Source: Acidobacteriota bacterium (lineage in GTDB: Bacteria > Acidobacteriota > Terriglobia > Versatilivoradales > Versatilivoraceae). Taken from it: 37,078 nt of DNA. The DNA is taken from assembly GCA_003224725.1 (NCBI GenBank), contig QHZQ01000026.1, positions 30,893 to 67,970 of the forward strand, given 5' to 3'. The notes under the pieces were generated by a model that worked only from the letters and a program-made list of their open reading frames with translations, made no database searches and was not told the DNA's origin. Shown one piece after another: positions 7,890 to 16,251 of this stretch (its first letter is position 1; every line of letters starts with the position of its first letter). The position numbers and the translations under genes were made by a program.

Positions 7890-8490
7890 GGTGAAACCTC
7901 CCGATGACGCTATTTCCACCCTTCACTTTATCGCCTAAAGCTACCTCAAGTGTTACATTCTTTGGCAAGAAAATATCCACTCGGGATCCAAATTTAATTA
8001 GACCGATGCGTTCCCCTTTCCCAACCCTGTCACCTGGTTTCTTCCAGCAGACAATCCGCCTTGCCAGAATGCCAGCAATTTGACTGAATCTCACCTTTTG
8101 GCAGTCGTTGTCGATTACCCAAATATTCTGTTCGTTCTCTAGCGAAGCTCTTTCGTCGAAGGCTACCTTAAACTTGCCCGGCACATAGCGAATGCTTTCA
8201 ACCTTTCCAGCAATGGGAGAACGGTTGATATGTACGTTGAAGACAGACAAGAAAATTGAGATACGCGTCGTTCCGTCGGATTCGCTGGAAATCTTCACGA
8301 CCTTTCCATCGGCCGGAGAAACTACCGCTGCTTCCTCCACAGGTACAGACCTTTCAGGGTCACGAAAAAAAAATCCGACAAACAGTGTCAAAGCAAGAAA
8401 CAAAAACCCACCCCATTTAGGCCCGAGCCAAAAAAACAAAACTGCGCTCATGGCCAGAGGAATCAAGAATGGATAACCTTCTTTGACCAT
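7882..8490 (-). CDS. psd: Phosphatidylserine decarboxylase, short form
   Basis: This 202-residue pro-enzyme makes phosphatidylethanolamine from phosphatidylserine. Two hydrophobic segments near the N terminus (residues 6-40) anchor it in the inner membrane, followed by FFRDPERSVP and VSPADGKVV. FLSVFNVHINRSPIAG holds the conserved histidine region. The self-cleavage site is IKFGSRVDIF with Gly168-Ser169; the new N-terminal Ser becomes the pyruvoyl group. The length matches the short Psd class of Acidobacteria and archaea, not the 300-residue E. coli type. GAGG six bases before the ATG supports the start. It heads the psd-pssA-Asd-like-membrane protein operon. Confidence 0.94.
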   Translation of the reverse strand: MVKEGYPFLIPLAMSAVLFFWLGPKWGGFLFLALTLFVGFFFRDPERSVPVEEAAVVSPADGKVVKISSESDGTTRISIFLSVFNVHINRSPIAGKVESIRYVPGKFKVAFDERASLENEQNIWVIDNDCQKVRFSQIAGILARRIVCWKKPGDRVGKGERIGLIKFGSRVDIFLPKNVTLEVALGDKVKGGNSVIGRFHHV

Positions 8491-8773
8491 AAAGGGCCTC
8501 GACTACTTCACTACGGTCATCCTGATCGTCCGACGTGAGTATTTTTTCCAGCATCCGGTACGCTCAAGCTCTATCCTAAAGAACTGCGGCTTATTATAGC
8601 CCAAGATGATTCGGCGATGAAAGGGATCAAAGAAGCTGATGAGCGCAATTGTAAGTGCCAATAGGAAGGAGAACGTGAATTTTGTTCTCGTTGTGTTCGT
8701 CCGGCCCGAATCGTTTGGAGCTGTGCCGGCAGCCAAGCGCCAACAAACTTCCAACACGGTCCCGGTCAGCAGC
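8491..8773. other. Spacer upstream of psd, with a possible promoter element
   Basis: A 90-codon minus-strand reading frame crosses this stretch, but it begins with TTG inside the T-run of the DUF465 terminator and has no family features, so I treat the stretch as non-coding. On the minus strand a perfect TATAAT at 8598-8593 could be the -10 box of the psd operon, about 100 bases before the ATG. I see no convincing -35 box at the correct distance. Confidence 0.4.
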
Positions 8774-8802
8774 AAAAAGGGGGAATCGTATTCGATTCCC
8801 CC
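8774..8802 (-). terminator. Rho-independent terminator of the DUF465 gene
   Basis: On the minus strand the sequence reads GGGGGAATCG, a 4-base loop, CGATTCCCCC, then five T. The 10-base arms (8779-8788 and 8793-8802) match perfectly. It lies about 65 bases after the DUF465 stop codon and separates that gene from the psd operon. Confidence 0.88.
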
Positions 8803-8866
8803 TGTGACAGACTTTTAAATCTCTTTATCGACGGGATAAGGAATTCAAGCCAGTCTAATGGCCAAT

Positions 8867-9118
8867 TTATTTCGAAGGACCTGCTTGCTTAGCGGCTTGC
8901 TGGCGATATTTCTGGATCATGATTTCCATTTGGTCTTTCACGTGAAGCTTCATTTTCTTGAGATTAACTTCTTCAACCTTTTCTTCCTCTGACAGATAAC
9001 TCTTATGAAGTAGCTTCTCCAACTGCTCGTCATAGTTGGAGTGTTTTTGGGCCAGCCTTCTGAATTCTTCGCTAGACTGCAAGAGATGTTCCTTAATATC
9101 TAAGGTCCCTAATTCCAT
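8867..9118 (-). CDS. DUF465 family small helical protein
   Basis: This protein of 83 residues is almost entirely charged helix. It carries the DUF465/YdcH pattern: an N-terminal segment with EEFRRLAQKHSNYDEQLEKL, then SEEEKVEEVNLKKMKLHVKD, where LKKxKLxxKD is the family hallmark, and a Lys/Gln-rich tail. DUF465 proteins are small cytoplasmic helical hairpins of unknown role. I take the ATG at 9118 because GGAGG lies seven bases before it; a GTG directly upstream is less likely. A strong terminator follows, so it is probably monocistronic. Confidence 0.85.
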   Translation of the reverse strand: MELGTLDIKEHLLQSSEEFRRLAQKHSNYDEQLEKLLHKSYLSEEEKVEEVNLKKMKLHVKDQMEIMIQKYRQQAAKQAGPSK

Positions 9119-9390
9119 CACCCAACCTCCTTTTTGTTAGGATTTTCTGGCTTCTTCTTAGCCATCGATGCTTCGACCGTAACACAAGCCAATAGTCAAT
9201 TCAAGGAAAATTCCAGCGACACACGACACGAGAATTCCAGCCAGTTCTTATTAGAAGACACTCCATCGCGGTCAGAGTACTAATGCGCTCTCCAGCATCG
9301 CCCTTCAGTAGTGGCGCAGTGAGTGGCCACTGCCCCAGAAATCGTGTGAACGTGAGCCTCGGGAGCACATCATTCTGCCAACAGACCCAT

Positions 9391-10158
9391 TCATAACTTA
9401 AGGTACTCTTTAAGACGCTTAGAATGAGACCGACTTACCGGTATTTCTGTTTCCTTCTTATCACTCATCTTTAATTGTAACGTCCTGTTAAACCAAGGCA
9501 CGACTTCCTTAATCTTATTGATGTTGACCAAATAAGAACGATGCACTCTCCAAAAAATGCTTGGATCCAAGTCTGCCTGCAAATCTTCCAGGGTTCGGTA
9601 ATTGGCCTCCCCCGCCAGGTCTTTGGCTGTCACCGAGATGGTGCCGTCCGAAACATTGGCAAAAATAATCTCTTCGGAGTCTACAAGGAAATTGCGGTTT
9701 TTATCCTTTACCAGGAGCTTGGATTTCTTTTGAGTGGATGGCGCTATCATACTCAGAAGGTTTTTAAGCCGATCATTGACCACCGTTTCGGATTCAAGCT
9801 GCTTCTTGGCACGCTGAACCGCCTTTTCAAGGCGGGATTTTTCTACCGGCTTCAAGATGTAATCCACCGCGTTGACCTCGAAGGCCTGCACTGCATAGTG
9901 GTCATAGGCAGTAACAAACACCAACTGAGGCAATTCGTCCTTTTTTGCTAAGTTCTCTACCACTTTAAATCCATTTAATCCAGGCATGTCTATATCTAAA
10001 AATAGCAAGTCGGGTTCAAACTCTTCTACCAGTTGGATAGCTTCAATTCCGTTGCGCCCCTGGCCAATCACCTTTACTTCGGGGATCGAGCTAAGCAAGA
10101 AATTGAGTTCCTCCAAAGCGGGTTGTTCATCATCCACAATAATGCAGGATATCGGCAT
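9391..10158 (-). CDS. LytR/AlgR-type response regulator (receiver + LytTR DNA-binding domain)
   Basis: Residues 1-120 are a CheY-like receiver with the acidic pair D9-D10, phosphoacceptor D55 in LLFLDIDMPGLNG, a VTAYDHYA Thr and a Lys in YILKPV. The C-terminal 100 residues form a LytTR domain, recognisable by VKDKNRNFLVDSEEIIFA, FWRVHRSYLVNINKIKEV and VSRSHSKRLKEYL. It is a cytoplasmic transcription regulator controlled by phosphorylation. I choose the ATG at 10158, preceded by AAGGGGAA, over a TTG two codons upstream. It lies about 32 bases after the LytS-type kinase and is its obvious partner; the target genes are unknown. Confidence 0.94.
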   Translation of the reverse strand: MPISCIIVDDEQPALEELNFLLSSIPEVKVIGQGRNGIEAIQLVEEFEPDLLFLDIDMPGLNGFKVVENLAKKDELPQLVFVTAYDHYAVQAFEVNAVDYILKPVEKSRLEKAVQRAKKQLESETVVNDRLKNLLSMIAPSTQKKSKLLVKDKNRNFLVDSEEIIFANVSDGTISVTAKDLAGEANYRTLEDLQADLDPSIFWRVHRSYLVNINKIKEVVPWFNRTLQLKMSDKKETEIPVSRSHSKRLKEYLKL

Positions 10159-10190
10159 GGTCAATTATTCCCCTTCAGGCCGGTCACTTG

Positions 10191-11552
10191 TTATCCGACC
10201 TTTTCTTTTGTTCTAACCTCCAAAAGAGGGACCTCGATGTGAGTAAAAGTGCCCTGTCCAGGAAAGCTACTGACGGTAAAAATATAGTCCGATTGATAAG
10301 CGACTTTGAGTCGTTCAATAATATTACTAATGCCAATACCGGAATTATAAATCCTGGGTATCTTTTCATCGGAGATGCCCACACCATCGTCCTCCACCTC
10401 AATACAGATCTTGTCTTTGTGTCTGGCAGAGCGGATCTTAATACTACCCCCTTCAATCTTGGGGGCAATCCCGTGTTTAATAGAATTTTCAACGATGGGT
10501 TGCAAGATCATGCTGGGTATCATATAGCTAAGCGTATCGGCGTCAATTTCCTTCTCAACCTTCAACTTGTCTTTGCCAAAACGAATCACTTCAATATCCA
10601 GGTAGTTGTCAATGAACTCTAATTCCTCTCTCAAAGAAATGAAGTTTTCATGTCCTTGAAGCAATTTCCGCAAAATATGGGAGAGCTTGATGACGATGGC
10701 TCGAGCCTTTGTCGGATTGGTCCGAATCAAAGAGGAAATGGAATTCAGAGTATTGAATAGGAAGTGTGGGTTAATTTGATTGGCCAGCGCGTCCAGTCGA
10801 GCTTTGACAACTAAGACTTCTTGCTCCGCCAGTTTTAACTCGAGCCGGGTATTATTCCAAATCTTGAGTGTAGTCCCGATGCAGCCTAAGGTTGCAATAA
10901 AGATGAACAAGAGAACAGGCGGGCTCTCAGAATGTAAATAAAAGAGCCAAACTGGGCCGTTTGAATGAATAGCCTGCCTGCCTGGGGGATCCGCGAGAGT
11001 AAAACTTTGACCAATCAGATAGCGTAGGCTATCGAAAGCAACACAGGTGAAAAAGAAAATAAGCTGCCACACCACCTTATTAAAAAGGAGCTTGGAGCGA
11101 AGGGACAGAAAAATATTGATAAGAACAAACGGAGAAAAATTCCAAATTTCTTCTTTGTTCGAACAAAGATTGCGGAGAATCCCACTGGTCAAACCGAAGA
11201 CGGCAGCCAGAGGCAGAGTCAGCCATTCTCCGTTCAGGGCCGCAGTTGCGCCCACTAAACACCCGACGATGAGGCCCACCACATTCCCACCGAGCAGACC
11301 GGCAATAAAGGTACCTTCCAAGGTCAGATCAAAGGCCTCGTACTTCATTGAAAATCGGATGGCAACGCCGATGGCAAGTGGAACCCCCCAGAACAGGATT
11401 AAATGGAGTTTTTCCCGAAACTCGCGAGGCTCTGCAAACAGGGTCTTCTTAAATTTTTGGGAGCGCGCCAAAAGGGCAGCAAGGGATGCAATAATCCCTA
11501 GCTTGACCAAGAGAGCAATAAGAGTTGCTTGATTCTCAGCAAAGGTATTCAT
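10191..11552 (-). CDS. LytS-type membrane histidine kinase (5TM receptor)
   Basis: The N-terminal ~225 residues hold six or so membrane helices, of which residues 55-130 (LTLEGTFIAGLLGGNVVGLI) match the 5TMR-LYT receptor domain of LytS. The kinase core starts LAEQEVLVVKARLDALANQI and NPHFLFNTLNSISSLI with H263 as phosphoacceptor. The ATP-binding part follows with PSMILQPIVENSIKHGI (N box) and VEDDGVGIS (G1). It senses an unknown envelope signal and phosphorylates the downstream LytTR regulator. The ATG lacks a strong ribosome binding site. No GAF or PAS domain is seen between the receptor and the kinase, making it a short LytS. Confidence 0.93.
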   Translation of the reverse strand: MNTFAENQATLIALLVKLGIIASLAALLARSQKFKKTLFAEPREFREKLHLILFWGVPLAIGVAIRFSMKYEAFDLTLEGTFIAGLLGGNVVGLIVGCLVGATAALNGEWLTLPLAAVFGLTSGILRNLCSNKEEIWNFSPFVLINIFLSLRSKLLFNKVVWQLIFFFTCVAFDSLRYLIGQSFTLADPPGRQAIHSNGPVWLFYLHSESPPVLLFIFIATLGCIGTTLKIWNNTRLELKLAEQEVLVVKARLDALANQINPHFLFNTLNSISSLIRTNPTKARAIVIKLSHILRKLLQGHENFISLREELEFIDNYLDIEVIRFGKDKLKVEKEIDADTLSYMIPSMILQPIVENSIKHGIAPKIEGGSIKIRSARHKDKICIEVEDDGVGISDEKIPRIYNSGIGISNIIERLKVAYQSDYIFTVSSFPGQGTFTHIEVPLLEVRTKEKVG

Positions 11553-11684
11553 TCACAGCTATCAATTCGAACTTCGACCTGTCTGTTTCGGAGGGTCTAT
11601 AACTTTTTTCTGGGGCGGCAATACATTCAAAACACTTATCATATCTCAAATTCCTTTGGAATGGCACTAATTTGAAGAATCCAA

Positions 11685-11705
11685 AATCCATGCGAATCAT
11701 GGATT
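11685..11705. promoter_or_regulatory. Short palindrome upstream of the msrP remnant
   Basis: AATCCATG and CATGGATT form a perfect 8-base inverted repeat with a 5-base spacer. It sits between the divergent lytS-type gene and the msrP remnant and could be an old operator. There is no direct evidence of function. Confidence 0.3.
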
Positions 11706-11708
11706 AAA

Positions 11709-12172
11709 TTGGAATTGGCTACGCGAGAATTTGTCTCTCAGGACCGTCGAGCTTTCCTCAAGGGGCTAGGCCTCACTGGATTTGGTGCTCTGGGTCTTCT
11801 GCGGGGCTGTGCCGCCCAGGAATGACCTCTGAGGAAGCCTTTGCCAAGCAAGCCAGGCTTTACCCGGCTAAACATAGCCCTGCGTTTACCCGGGACCGTT
11901 CTATAACCAAGGAAGCCATTCCCGCCCAATACAATAATTTTTACGAATTCAGTTTAAAGAAAGACGTCTGGAGATATATTGAGCGGTTTGAAACCAGACC
12001 TTGGCAAGTAGAAGTCGCAGGTGAGGTTGAATACCCAAAGACTTTCGATATTGACGACCTGGTTCGAAAGATGCCTCTGGAACAAAGACTCTACCGGCAC
12101 CGGTGTGTCGAGGCTTTCCCGTGAAGGCACTGATGGTTTTTGTAAAGCCTAAATCAACGGCCTTGATTGATA
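11709..12172 (+). pseudogene. msrP: Decayed msrP (periplasmic methionine sulfoxide reductase, molybdopterin subunit)
   Basis: Three pieces in successive frames line up with the N-terminal half of MsrP/YedY. First comes a Tat signal, DRRAFLKGLGLTGFGAL followed by LLRGCAAQE, ending at a TGA near 11825. A second frame from about 11822 continues FAKQARLYPAKHSPAFTRD, then AIPAQYNNFYEF, ETRPWQVEVAGEVEYPKTF and YRHRCVEAF, where the Cys is the molybdenum ligand of the family; it stops at 12124. A third frame resumes FPVKALMVFVKPKSTAL. The WSMVIPW-type segment expected after CVEA is missing. The rest of the roughly 300-residue enzyme is not recognisable, and no msrQ follows. A functional product is not possible. 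Confidence 0.85.
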
Positions 12173-12439
12173 CGGGGGAAAGACGACCCACTCTCATGTA
12201 CGGGGACTAGGTTGCCCATCTATATGAAAAACGCAATGAATCAGAAAAAGGAGAGAAGCTTGGCAGCGCCTTGCTTTTGGCAGTGTCACCCACCTGGCAG
12301 CCTTCAGGTGACGAGGGGAAAAAGTGATCTCTCCTTCGGAAAGTACCGCCCGGAGTTTACCCTAATCAAAAAGAACACACGCTTGATGGCCTTACTGCGA
12401 CGCCGCTTCGCGAGGAGGGCTTCAAGAGGTTATTCCCAT
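12173..12439. other. Non-coding stretch after the msrP remnant
   Basis: A plus-strand reading frame crosses this region and continues antisense to the RRM gene, but it has no family resemblance. The stretch is probably the degraded 3' part of msrP together with the RRM downstream region. I see no gene, repeat or terminator. Confidence 0.45.
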
Positions 12440-12808
12440 TCAGAACCTTCTTCTACCACCACCACCGCCGCCTCGCCCTCTGCCACCGCCGCCTCCGCCT
12501 CCGCCGTGTCGGGGTCGATTGTCAAATCGTCTTCCTCCGCCACCATCTCCGCTCTTTGGCCGTTGCGGCCGGGCTTCATTAATCACCAGTTGTCTTCCTT
12601 CGATAGTTTGTCCGTTCAGGTCTTGAATTGCCTTCTCAAGATCAACCCCTGCAGCCAATTCGACAAAAGCGAAGCCACGAGGGACTCCGGTGTCCATATC
12701 CCGAATCAGTTTAATACTCTCTACTTGATATTGGGCTGCTTGAAAAAACTCTTCCAGACTGCTTTCTGTAACGGTCCTAGGTAAATTTCCGACATAAAGT
12801 TTTGACAT
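12440..12808 (-). CDS. RRM RNA-binding protein with glycine-rich tail
   Basis: Residues 1-80 form one RNA recognition motif: KLYVGNLPRTVTE is RNP2 and GVPRGFAFVEL is RNP1, with the aromatic residues that stack on RNA. The remaining 40 residues are Gly/Arg-rich (RGG-like), similar to cyanobacterial and acidobacterial cold-induced Rbp proteins. It binds single-stranded RNA in the cytoplasm and is likely an RNA chaperone or decay modulator. A GGAG site precedes the ATG. It follows the cold-shock gene by 128 bases in the same direction, so the two RNA chaperones may share a transcript. The long G/C-only tail-coding stretch makes frame errors possible, but the frame here is intact. Confidence 0.92.
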   Translation of the reverse strand: MSKLYVGNLPRTVTESSLEEFFQAAQYQVESIKLIRDMDTGVPRGFAFVELAAGVDLEKAIQDLNGQTIEGRQLVINEARPQRPKSGDGGGGRRFDNRPRHGGGGGGGGRGRGGGGGGRRRF

Positions 12809-12936
12809 AAGCTCCGCCTTAGTCTTTTCGGTTGAGATCCAAGAAACTCAACTTCGCATCTTAACATCTCGCAAGTGTAGGGAAAGGGCCCCCGGGAATC
12901 CGTTCTGATTGCGTCACCCATAGAGGCCCGAGTCGA

Positions 12937-13140
12937 TTAGATTTTGACTACGTCTTGGGCCTGCAGTCCTTTGGGGCCCTTGGCTACTGTGAATTCCACT
13001 GCCTGGCCTTCGCTCAAGGATTTGAACCCGGCCTGTTGAATAGATGAATGGTGTACGAAGACATCCTGGCCAGACTCGCGTTGGATGAAGCCATAGCCCT
13101 TCGCATCATTGAACCATTTTACAGTCCCCTTCTCCTTCAT
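12937..13140 (-). CDS. Cold-shock protein, CspA family
   Basis: This 67-residue OB-fold protein has both nucleic-acid-binding motifs: KGYGFIQ (RNP1) and DVFVHHSSI (RNP2), preceded by GTVKWFNDA. Proteins of this family bind single-stranded RNA and DNA and melt mRNA secondary structure; in E. coli they also act as transcription antiterminators. AAAGGA nine bases before the ATG supports the start. The leader contains a terminator-like hairpin 60 bases upstream, which suggests control by attenuation. Confidence 0.96.
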   Translation of the reverse strand: MKEKGTVKWFNDAKGYGFIQRESGQDVFVHHSSIQQAGFKSLSEGQAVEFTVAKGPKGLQAQDVVKI

Positions 13141-13189
13141 AACTTTCTATCCTTTCTTCAAAGATCCTGTCCAGTCTTCGTAACCATTT

Positions 13190-13231
13190 CAAAAACAAAA
13201 AAGGCTGCAAAACCATGGATTTTGTAGCCTT
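13190..13231 (-). terminator. Terminator-like hairpin in the csp leader
   Basis: On the minus strand a 12-base stem (13220-13231 with 13201-13212, one G-U pair) encloses a 7-base loop and is followed by a T-rich tract TTTTTTGTTTTT (about 13190-13203). This is a full intrinsic terminator shape. It lies between a plausible csp promoter and the csp start codon, and no other minus-strand gene lies upstream to be terminated. It may be an attenuator. Confidence 0.65.
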
Positions 13232-13274
13232 ATTACCTTGCAATAAATTACAAAAGCCTGATCAAGTAGCCACC

Positions 13275-13303
13275 AATATATATGATCACAGCCTTTCCCA
13301 CAA
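13275..13303 (-). promoter_or_regulatory. Candidate csp promoter
   Basis: On the minus strand TTGTGG (13303-13298) and TATATT (13280-13275) are separated by exactly 17 bases. The -10 box matches the sigma-70 consensus at five of six positions and the -35 box at three. The transcript would start near 13268 and carry a leader of about 128 bases. Confidence 0.45.
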
Positions 13304-13361
13304 CTTTTTTCTTTGAAATCCTGCAGAGCAAGATATAGTTAGGAGGATTGGAGTCCCTATT

Positions 13362-14408
13362 ATGGCTGGCGAAGGAATTCAAGCAGTCTATTCCCTAGAA
13401 CAGATTCGAATGTTGCTCGAAAAGGTCCCTCGCGTTTCTTTGGCAAATTTGCCAACACCGCTGGAGGAGTGTAAGCGTTTGTCTCAAATATTGCTGGGAC
13501 CGAGAATCTGGATGAAACGTGACGATCAAACGGGTCTGGCTTTCGGCGGAAATAAGACCCGACAGATTGAGTTTCTTCTGGGCGATGTGATAACCCAGGG
13601 AGCGAACGCCATTGTCACGGGTGCTGGCAGCCAATCTAACTTTTGCCGACAACTGACGGCAGCGGCTGCAAAACTCGGGTTAAAGATTTGCTTGATCCTG
13701 ATGCGAGGCGTCAAAGGCTCGGAACTTCAAGGCAATTTATTGCTCGATCATCTACTGGGCGCTGAGATCGAGATAGTTGACGAGGCCGACAGTCTGAATC
13801 TTGTTCCACATTTTGAAAGAAAAGCTGAAAGCTTAAGACAAAAAGGCTACAAACCTTATATTGTGGAACCTCGTGGACGGTCGGCTCCTTTGTTAAGCCT
13901 AGGCTACGTGAATGCCCTGCTGGAACTGGTGGGCCAACTGGCAGAAAGGAAAATCTCCCTGGATTATCTCTACCTCAGTGCTGCCAATATGACAGAAGCC
14001 GGACTTGCACTAGCTGCTAGGGCATTGGGGTTGAGACTAAAAATCGTGGGAATTTCCCCGATCAAGTGGCAGGAACCCCGTCCGGTCGACATAGCTCACA
14101 TCGCTAACTGCACCGCTGAAATCCTAGGACTCAACATTCAGCTTTCGCCAAACCAAATTCTTAATTCGGAAGATTACATTGGTGAAGCTTACGGCATCCC
14201 CACACCCGAAGGCAATGCAGCCTTGCGTCTGGTTGCTCAGTCTGAAGGAATCTTACTGGATCCAGTCTATACTGCCAAAGCCATGGCAGCCTTGATTGAC
14301 CACATTCAATCCAAGAAAATCAAGAGAGAGGAAACGGTCCTCTTTCTTCATACAGGTGGAACACCCGCCCTCTTTGCTTACGCTCAAGAATTGGCCCAGC
14401 CAGCTTAA
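13362..14408 (+). CDS. D-cysteine desulfhydrase / 1-aminocyclopropane-1-carboxylate deaminase family protein
   Basis: This 348-residue fold-type II PLP enzyme belongs to the ACC deaminase/D-cysteine desulfhydrase family. RIWMKRDDQTGLAFGGNKTR contains the PLP-binding Lys, TGAGSQSNFCRQLTAAAA the substrate-binding Ser-Gln-Asn loop, and the phosphate-binding glycine loop is near FLHTGGTPALFAY. It would open ACC or remove sulfide or ammonia from a D-amino acid in the cytoplasm; sequence reading alone cannot separate these. Compared with the usual family loop, the segment YLSAANMTEAGLALAARALG replaces the common GSGGTxAGLxxG, so the substrate may differ. A GGAG site lies eight bases before the ATG. 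It is transcribed away from csp. Confidence 0.87.
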   Translation: MAGEGIQAVYSLEQIRMLLEKVPRVSLANLPTPLEECKRLSQILLGPRIWMKRDDQTGLAFGGNKTRQIEFLLGDVITQGANAIVTGAGSQSNFCRQLTAAAAKLGLKICLILMRGVKGSELQGNLLLDHLLGAEIEIVDEADSLNLVPHFERKAESLRQKGYKPYIVEPRGRSAPLLSLGYVNALLELVGQLAERKISLDYLYLSAANMTEAGLALAARALGLRLKIVGISPIKWQEPRPVDIAHIANCTAEILGLNIQLSPNQILNSEDYIGEAYGIPTPEGNAALRLVAQSEGILLDPVYTAKAMAALIDHIQSKKIKREETVLFLHTGGTPALFAYAQELAQPA

Positions 14409-14813
14409 CGGAATTCTCAAGATTCAAAATTCACGAAGCTTAATTCTATCTCGCCTAAAATAGTTTCAACTGCAATTCCGAAGTCGTGGCCGTTTGTAGG
14501 AGGCGACCGACCTCCCAAGGCCCGCCGTCACCCGCTCTTGTGTAGGCTTGTTATGTTAGGGCTTCACCCTCTCTCTGAGAAAGGTAACTTCTCCGCTCGC
14601 CCTTTGGGACAGTGCCAGGGGTGAGGCATTCAAGCTGATTTTGGAAGTGCTCCCCACTTAAACTTTGGTAATTTGGCTCGGGCGTGAGCGTCGGGAACTT
14701 TCCGACTTGGACGGTGTCTAATGTTGCTGTCGCTTTGGATGAGGCCGCGCTCTTCGAGAATTCTCCTCACCCTTTATTTTCACAAATGGAGAAATAGAAA
14801 GGAGAGCTGTCGC
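14409..14813. other. Spacer before tonB with a repeat-like C-rich block
   Basis: No gene is seen. The part from about 14560 to 14630 (TTCACCCTCTCTCTGAGAAA ... CAGGGGTGAGGC) resembles the CCCTCACCC/GGGTGAGGG palindromic repeats found elsewhere in the window. An open frame from 14721 only extends the tonB reading frame upstream, and its extra residues do not fit the family. Confidence 0.45.
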
Positions 14814-15560
14814 ATGTTTACTCAACTCATTGAGTCGACCACTGAACGGGTGGGAACAAGAAGGCCACTCAGCTTGACTCTGGCAATAGTGTTACACATG
14901 GTTCTATTCTTTATACTGTTGCTTCTGCCCCTATTAGCTCCGGAAACTCTCTCAGCTCAACTGCGGCAGCTCACTTTCTTGATAACTCCCCCTCCTCCGC
15001 CTCCTGCTCCAGCGACCGCGCCAAGCGCAAGTCGCCAGCCAGTTGCCCAGAAGGTAGTTCAAGACAATACCATTCGTATGCCGCAAGAAATTCCCAGTAA
15101 AATAAGAATCGTAATAGATGAACTGCCGCCGCAGCTTCCTGAAGCTTATCCGACCGGAATGATTCCGGGAGGGGCTCGCAATGGGATCCTCAATGGAATA
15201 TTGGGAGCTCTCCCTAATCCCCTTGCACCCCCGGCTCCACCCCTTCCCTCACACGCCCCCCACGCCATTCACCCTGTGCGCATTGGTGGAGGTGTTCAAC
15301 AGGCCAGCCTGATCAGGCAAGTGAGACCTCAATACCCACCCCTGGCCAAGCAAGCGCGGATTCAAGGGGCTGTGGTTTTGGAAGCGGTCATAAGCAAGGA
15401 GGGTATCATTATAAATCTGAAGGTTATCAGTGGGCATCCCTGGCTGATTCCGTCGGCTCTGGATGCCGTCAGGCAGTGGAGATATAAGCCAACCCTGCTC
15501 AATAACGAACCGGTGGAGGTTCTGACCAATATCAGAGTGAATTTTAGCCTCGATGGCTAG
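14814..15560 (+). CDS. tonB: Energy transducer TonB
   Basis: This protein of 248 residues has the full TonB layout: a short cytoplasmic N terminus, a single membrane helix around residues 22-45, a proline-rich periplasmic spacer (TPPPPPPAPATAPSA and LAPPAPPLPS), and a C-terminal TonB domain from about residue 160 with RPQYPPLAKQARIQGAVVLE and ALDAVRQWRYKPTLLNNEPV. It carries proton-motive-force energy from the inner membrane to TonB-dependent receptors. The ATG at 14814 follows a GGAG site; an ATG 31 codons upstream is not supported. No exbB or exbD is next to it. The receptor at 33.4 kb is a possible client. Confidence 0.94.
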   Translation: MFTQLIESTTERVGTRRPLSLTLAIVLHMVLFFILLLLPLLAPETLSAQLRQLTFLITPPPPPPAPATAPSASRQPVAQKVVQDNTIRMPQEIPSKIRIVIDELPPQLPEAYPTGMIPGGARNGILNGILGALPNPLAPPAPPLPSHAPHAIHPVRIGGGVQQASLIRQVRPQYPPLAKQARIQGAVVLEAVISKEGIIINLKVISGHPWLIPSALDAVRQWRYKPTLLNNEPVEVLTNIRVNFSLDG

Positions 15561-15795
15561 GCGATGACTTTTCAGCCAGCGTGCATTGCGGAGTTAATAA
15601 CCAAACAGGGAGAAATTTCACACCCAGGTTTCTTCCCACCCGCTGAAACTGCTTCTATAAATCCTCTAATTAATTGGATATAAAAAAGATCAAGCTCGAG
15701 TAACCAGACTGGCATTGCGGTGGCAGACAGGGAATGCGAGGTTAACCGTCCAATACCGCCGCGGACCCCGCTGGAGCATCCAAGGAGGAGTTATC

Positions 15796-16251
15796 ATGAA
15801 AAAAATTAGATTGATAATACCCAGGGCCCTTTCTCTGCTGTTGATCCTTGGCCTTCTGGCCGTGTGTAGCGGTCAATCTCAAAGAGCCAGCACCTCTGAT
15901 GAAAAAGCGACAAAGGAAACTAAAGACTCGGCCGAAGCTTCCAAAGACTATGCCGCCCGAAAGAAAGCAGAGTACCAGAAAAAAGTTGAATCCCAACTCG
16001 ACGAATTTACCAGGGGCATTAATGAATTGAAAATGAAGGCAGAGAAGTCGGGGGCAAAAGCTAAAGCCGAACTCAACAAGGAAATCGCAGCCTTGGAGCA
16101 ACAAAAGGAAGTTGTTAGCAAGAAGTTGAGCGAACTGCAGTCGAGCGGTGCGGAAGCCTGGGAATACTTTAAGTCCCGCGTTGACTCGGCCATGAAAGAG
16201 CTGAAGAAGTCTTATGACCGCACAGTGTCTCGCTTCAAAGAGCGCCAGTAG
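15796..16251 (+). CDS. Exported coiled-coil protein, possible lipoprotein
   Basis: I do not recognise a named family. The start at 15796 has a strong AAGGAGGAG site. The N terminus MKKIRLIIPRALSLLLILGL is a clear signal sequence, and LLAVCSGQS resembles a lipobox, although Val before the Cys is not the usual small residue. From about residue 35 to the end the protein is a charged heptad-rich helix (KAEYQKKVESQLDEF, KAELNKEIAALEQQKEVV, AMKELKKSYDRTVSRFKE), predicting a long coiled coil. Such small helical periplasmic proteins often bind to other envelope proteins or peptidoglycan. Function is unknown. Confidence 0.8.
   Translation: MKKIRLIIPRALSLLLILGLLAVCSGQSQRASTSDEKATKETKDSAEASKDYAARKKAEYQKKVESQLDEFTRGINELKMKAEKSGAKAKAELNKEIAALEQQKEVVSKKLSELQSSGAEAWEYFKSRVDSAMKELKKSYDRTVSRFKERQ

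Noticed and set aside
8503-8775. A 90-codon minus-strand frame upstream of psd
   Set aside because: It begins with TTG inside the T-run of the DUF465 terminator, has no ribosome binding site and no recognisable family features.
12167-12784. A 205-codon plus-strand frame with Ser/Thr/Ala-rich repeats
   Set aside because: Its second half is antisense to the RRM gene; the repeat-like composition is the reverse of the glycine codons.
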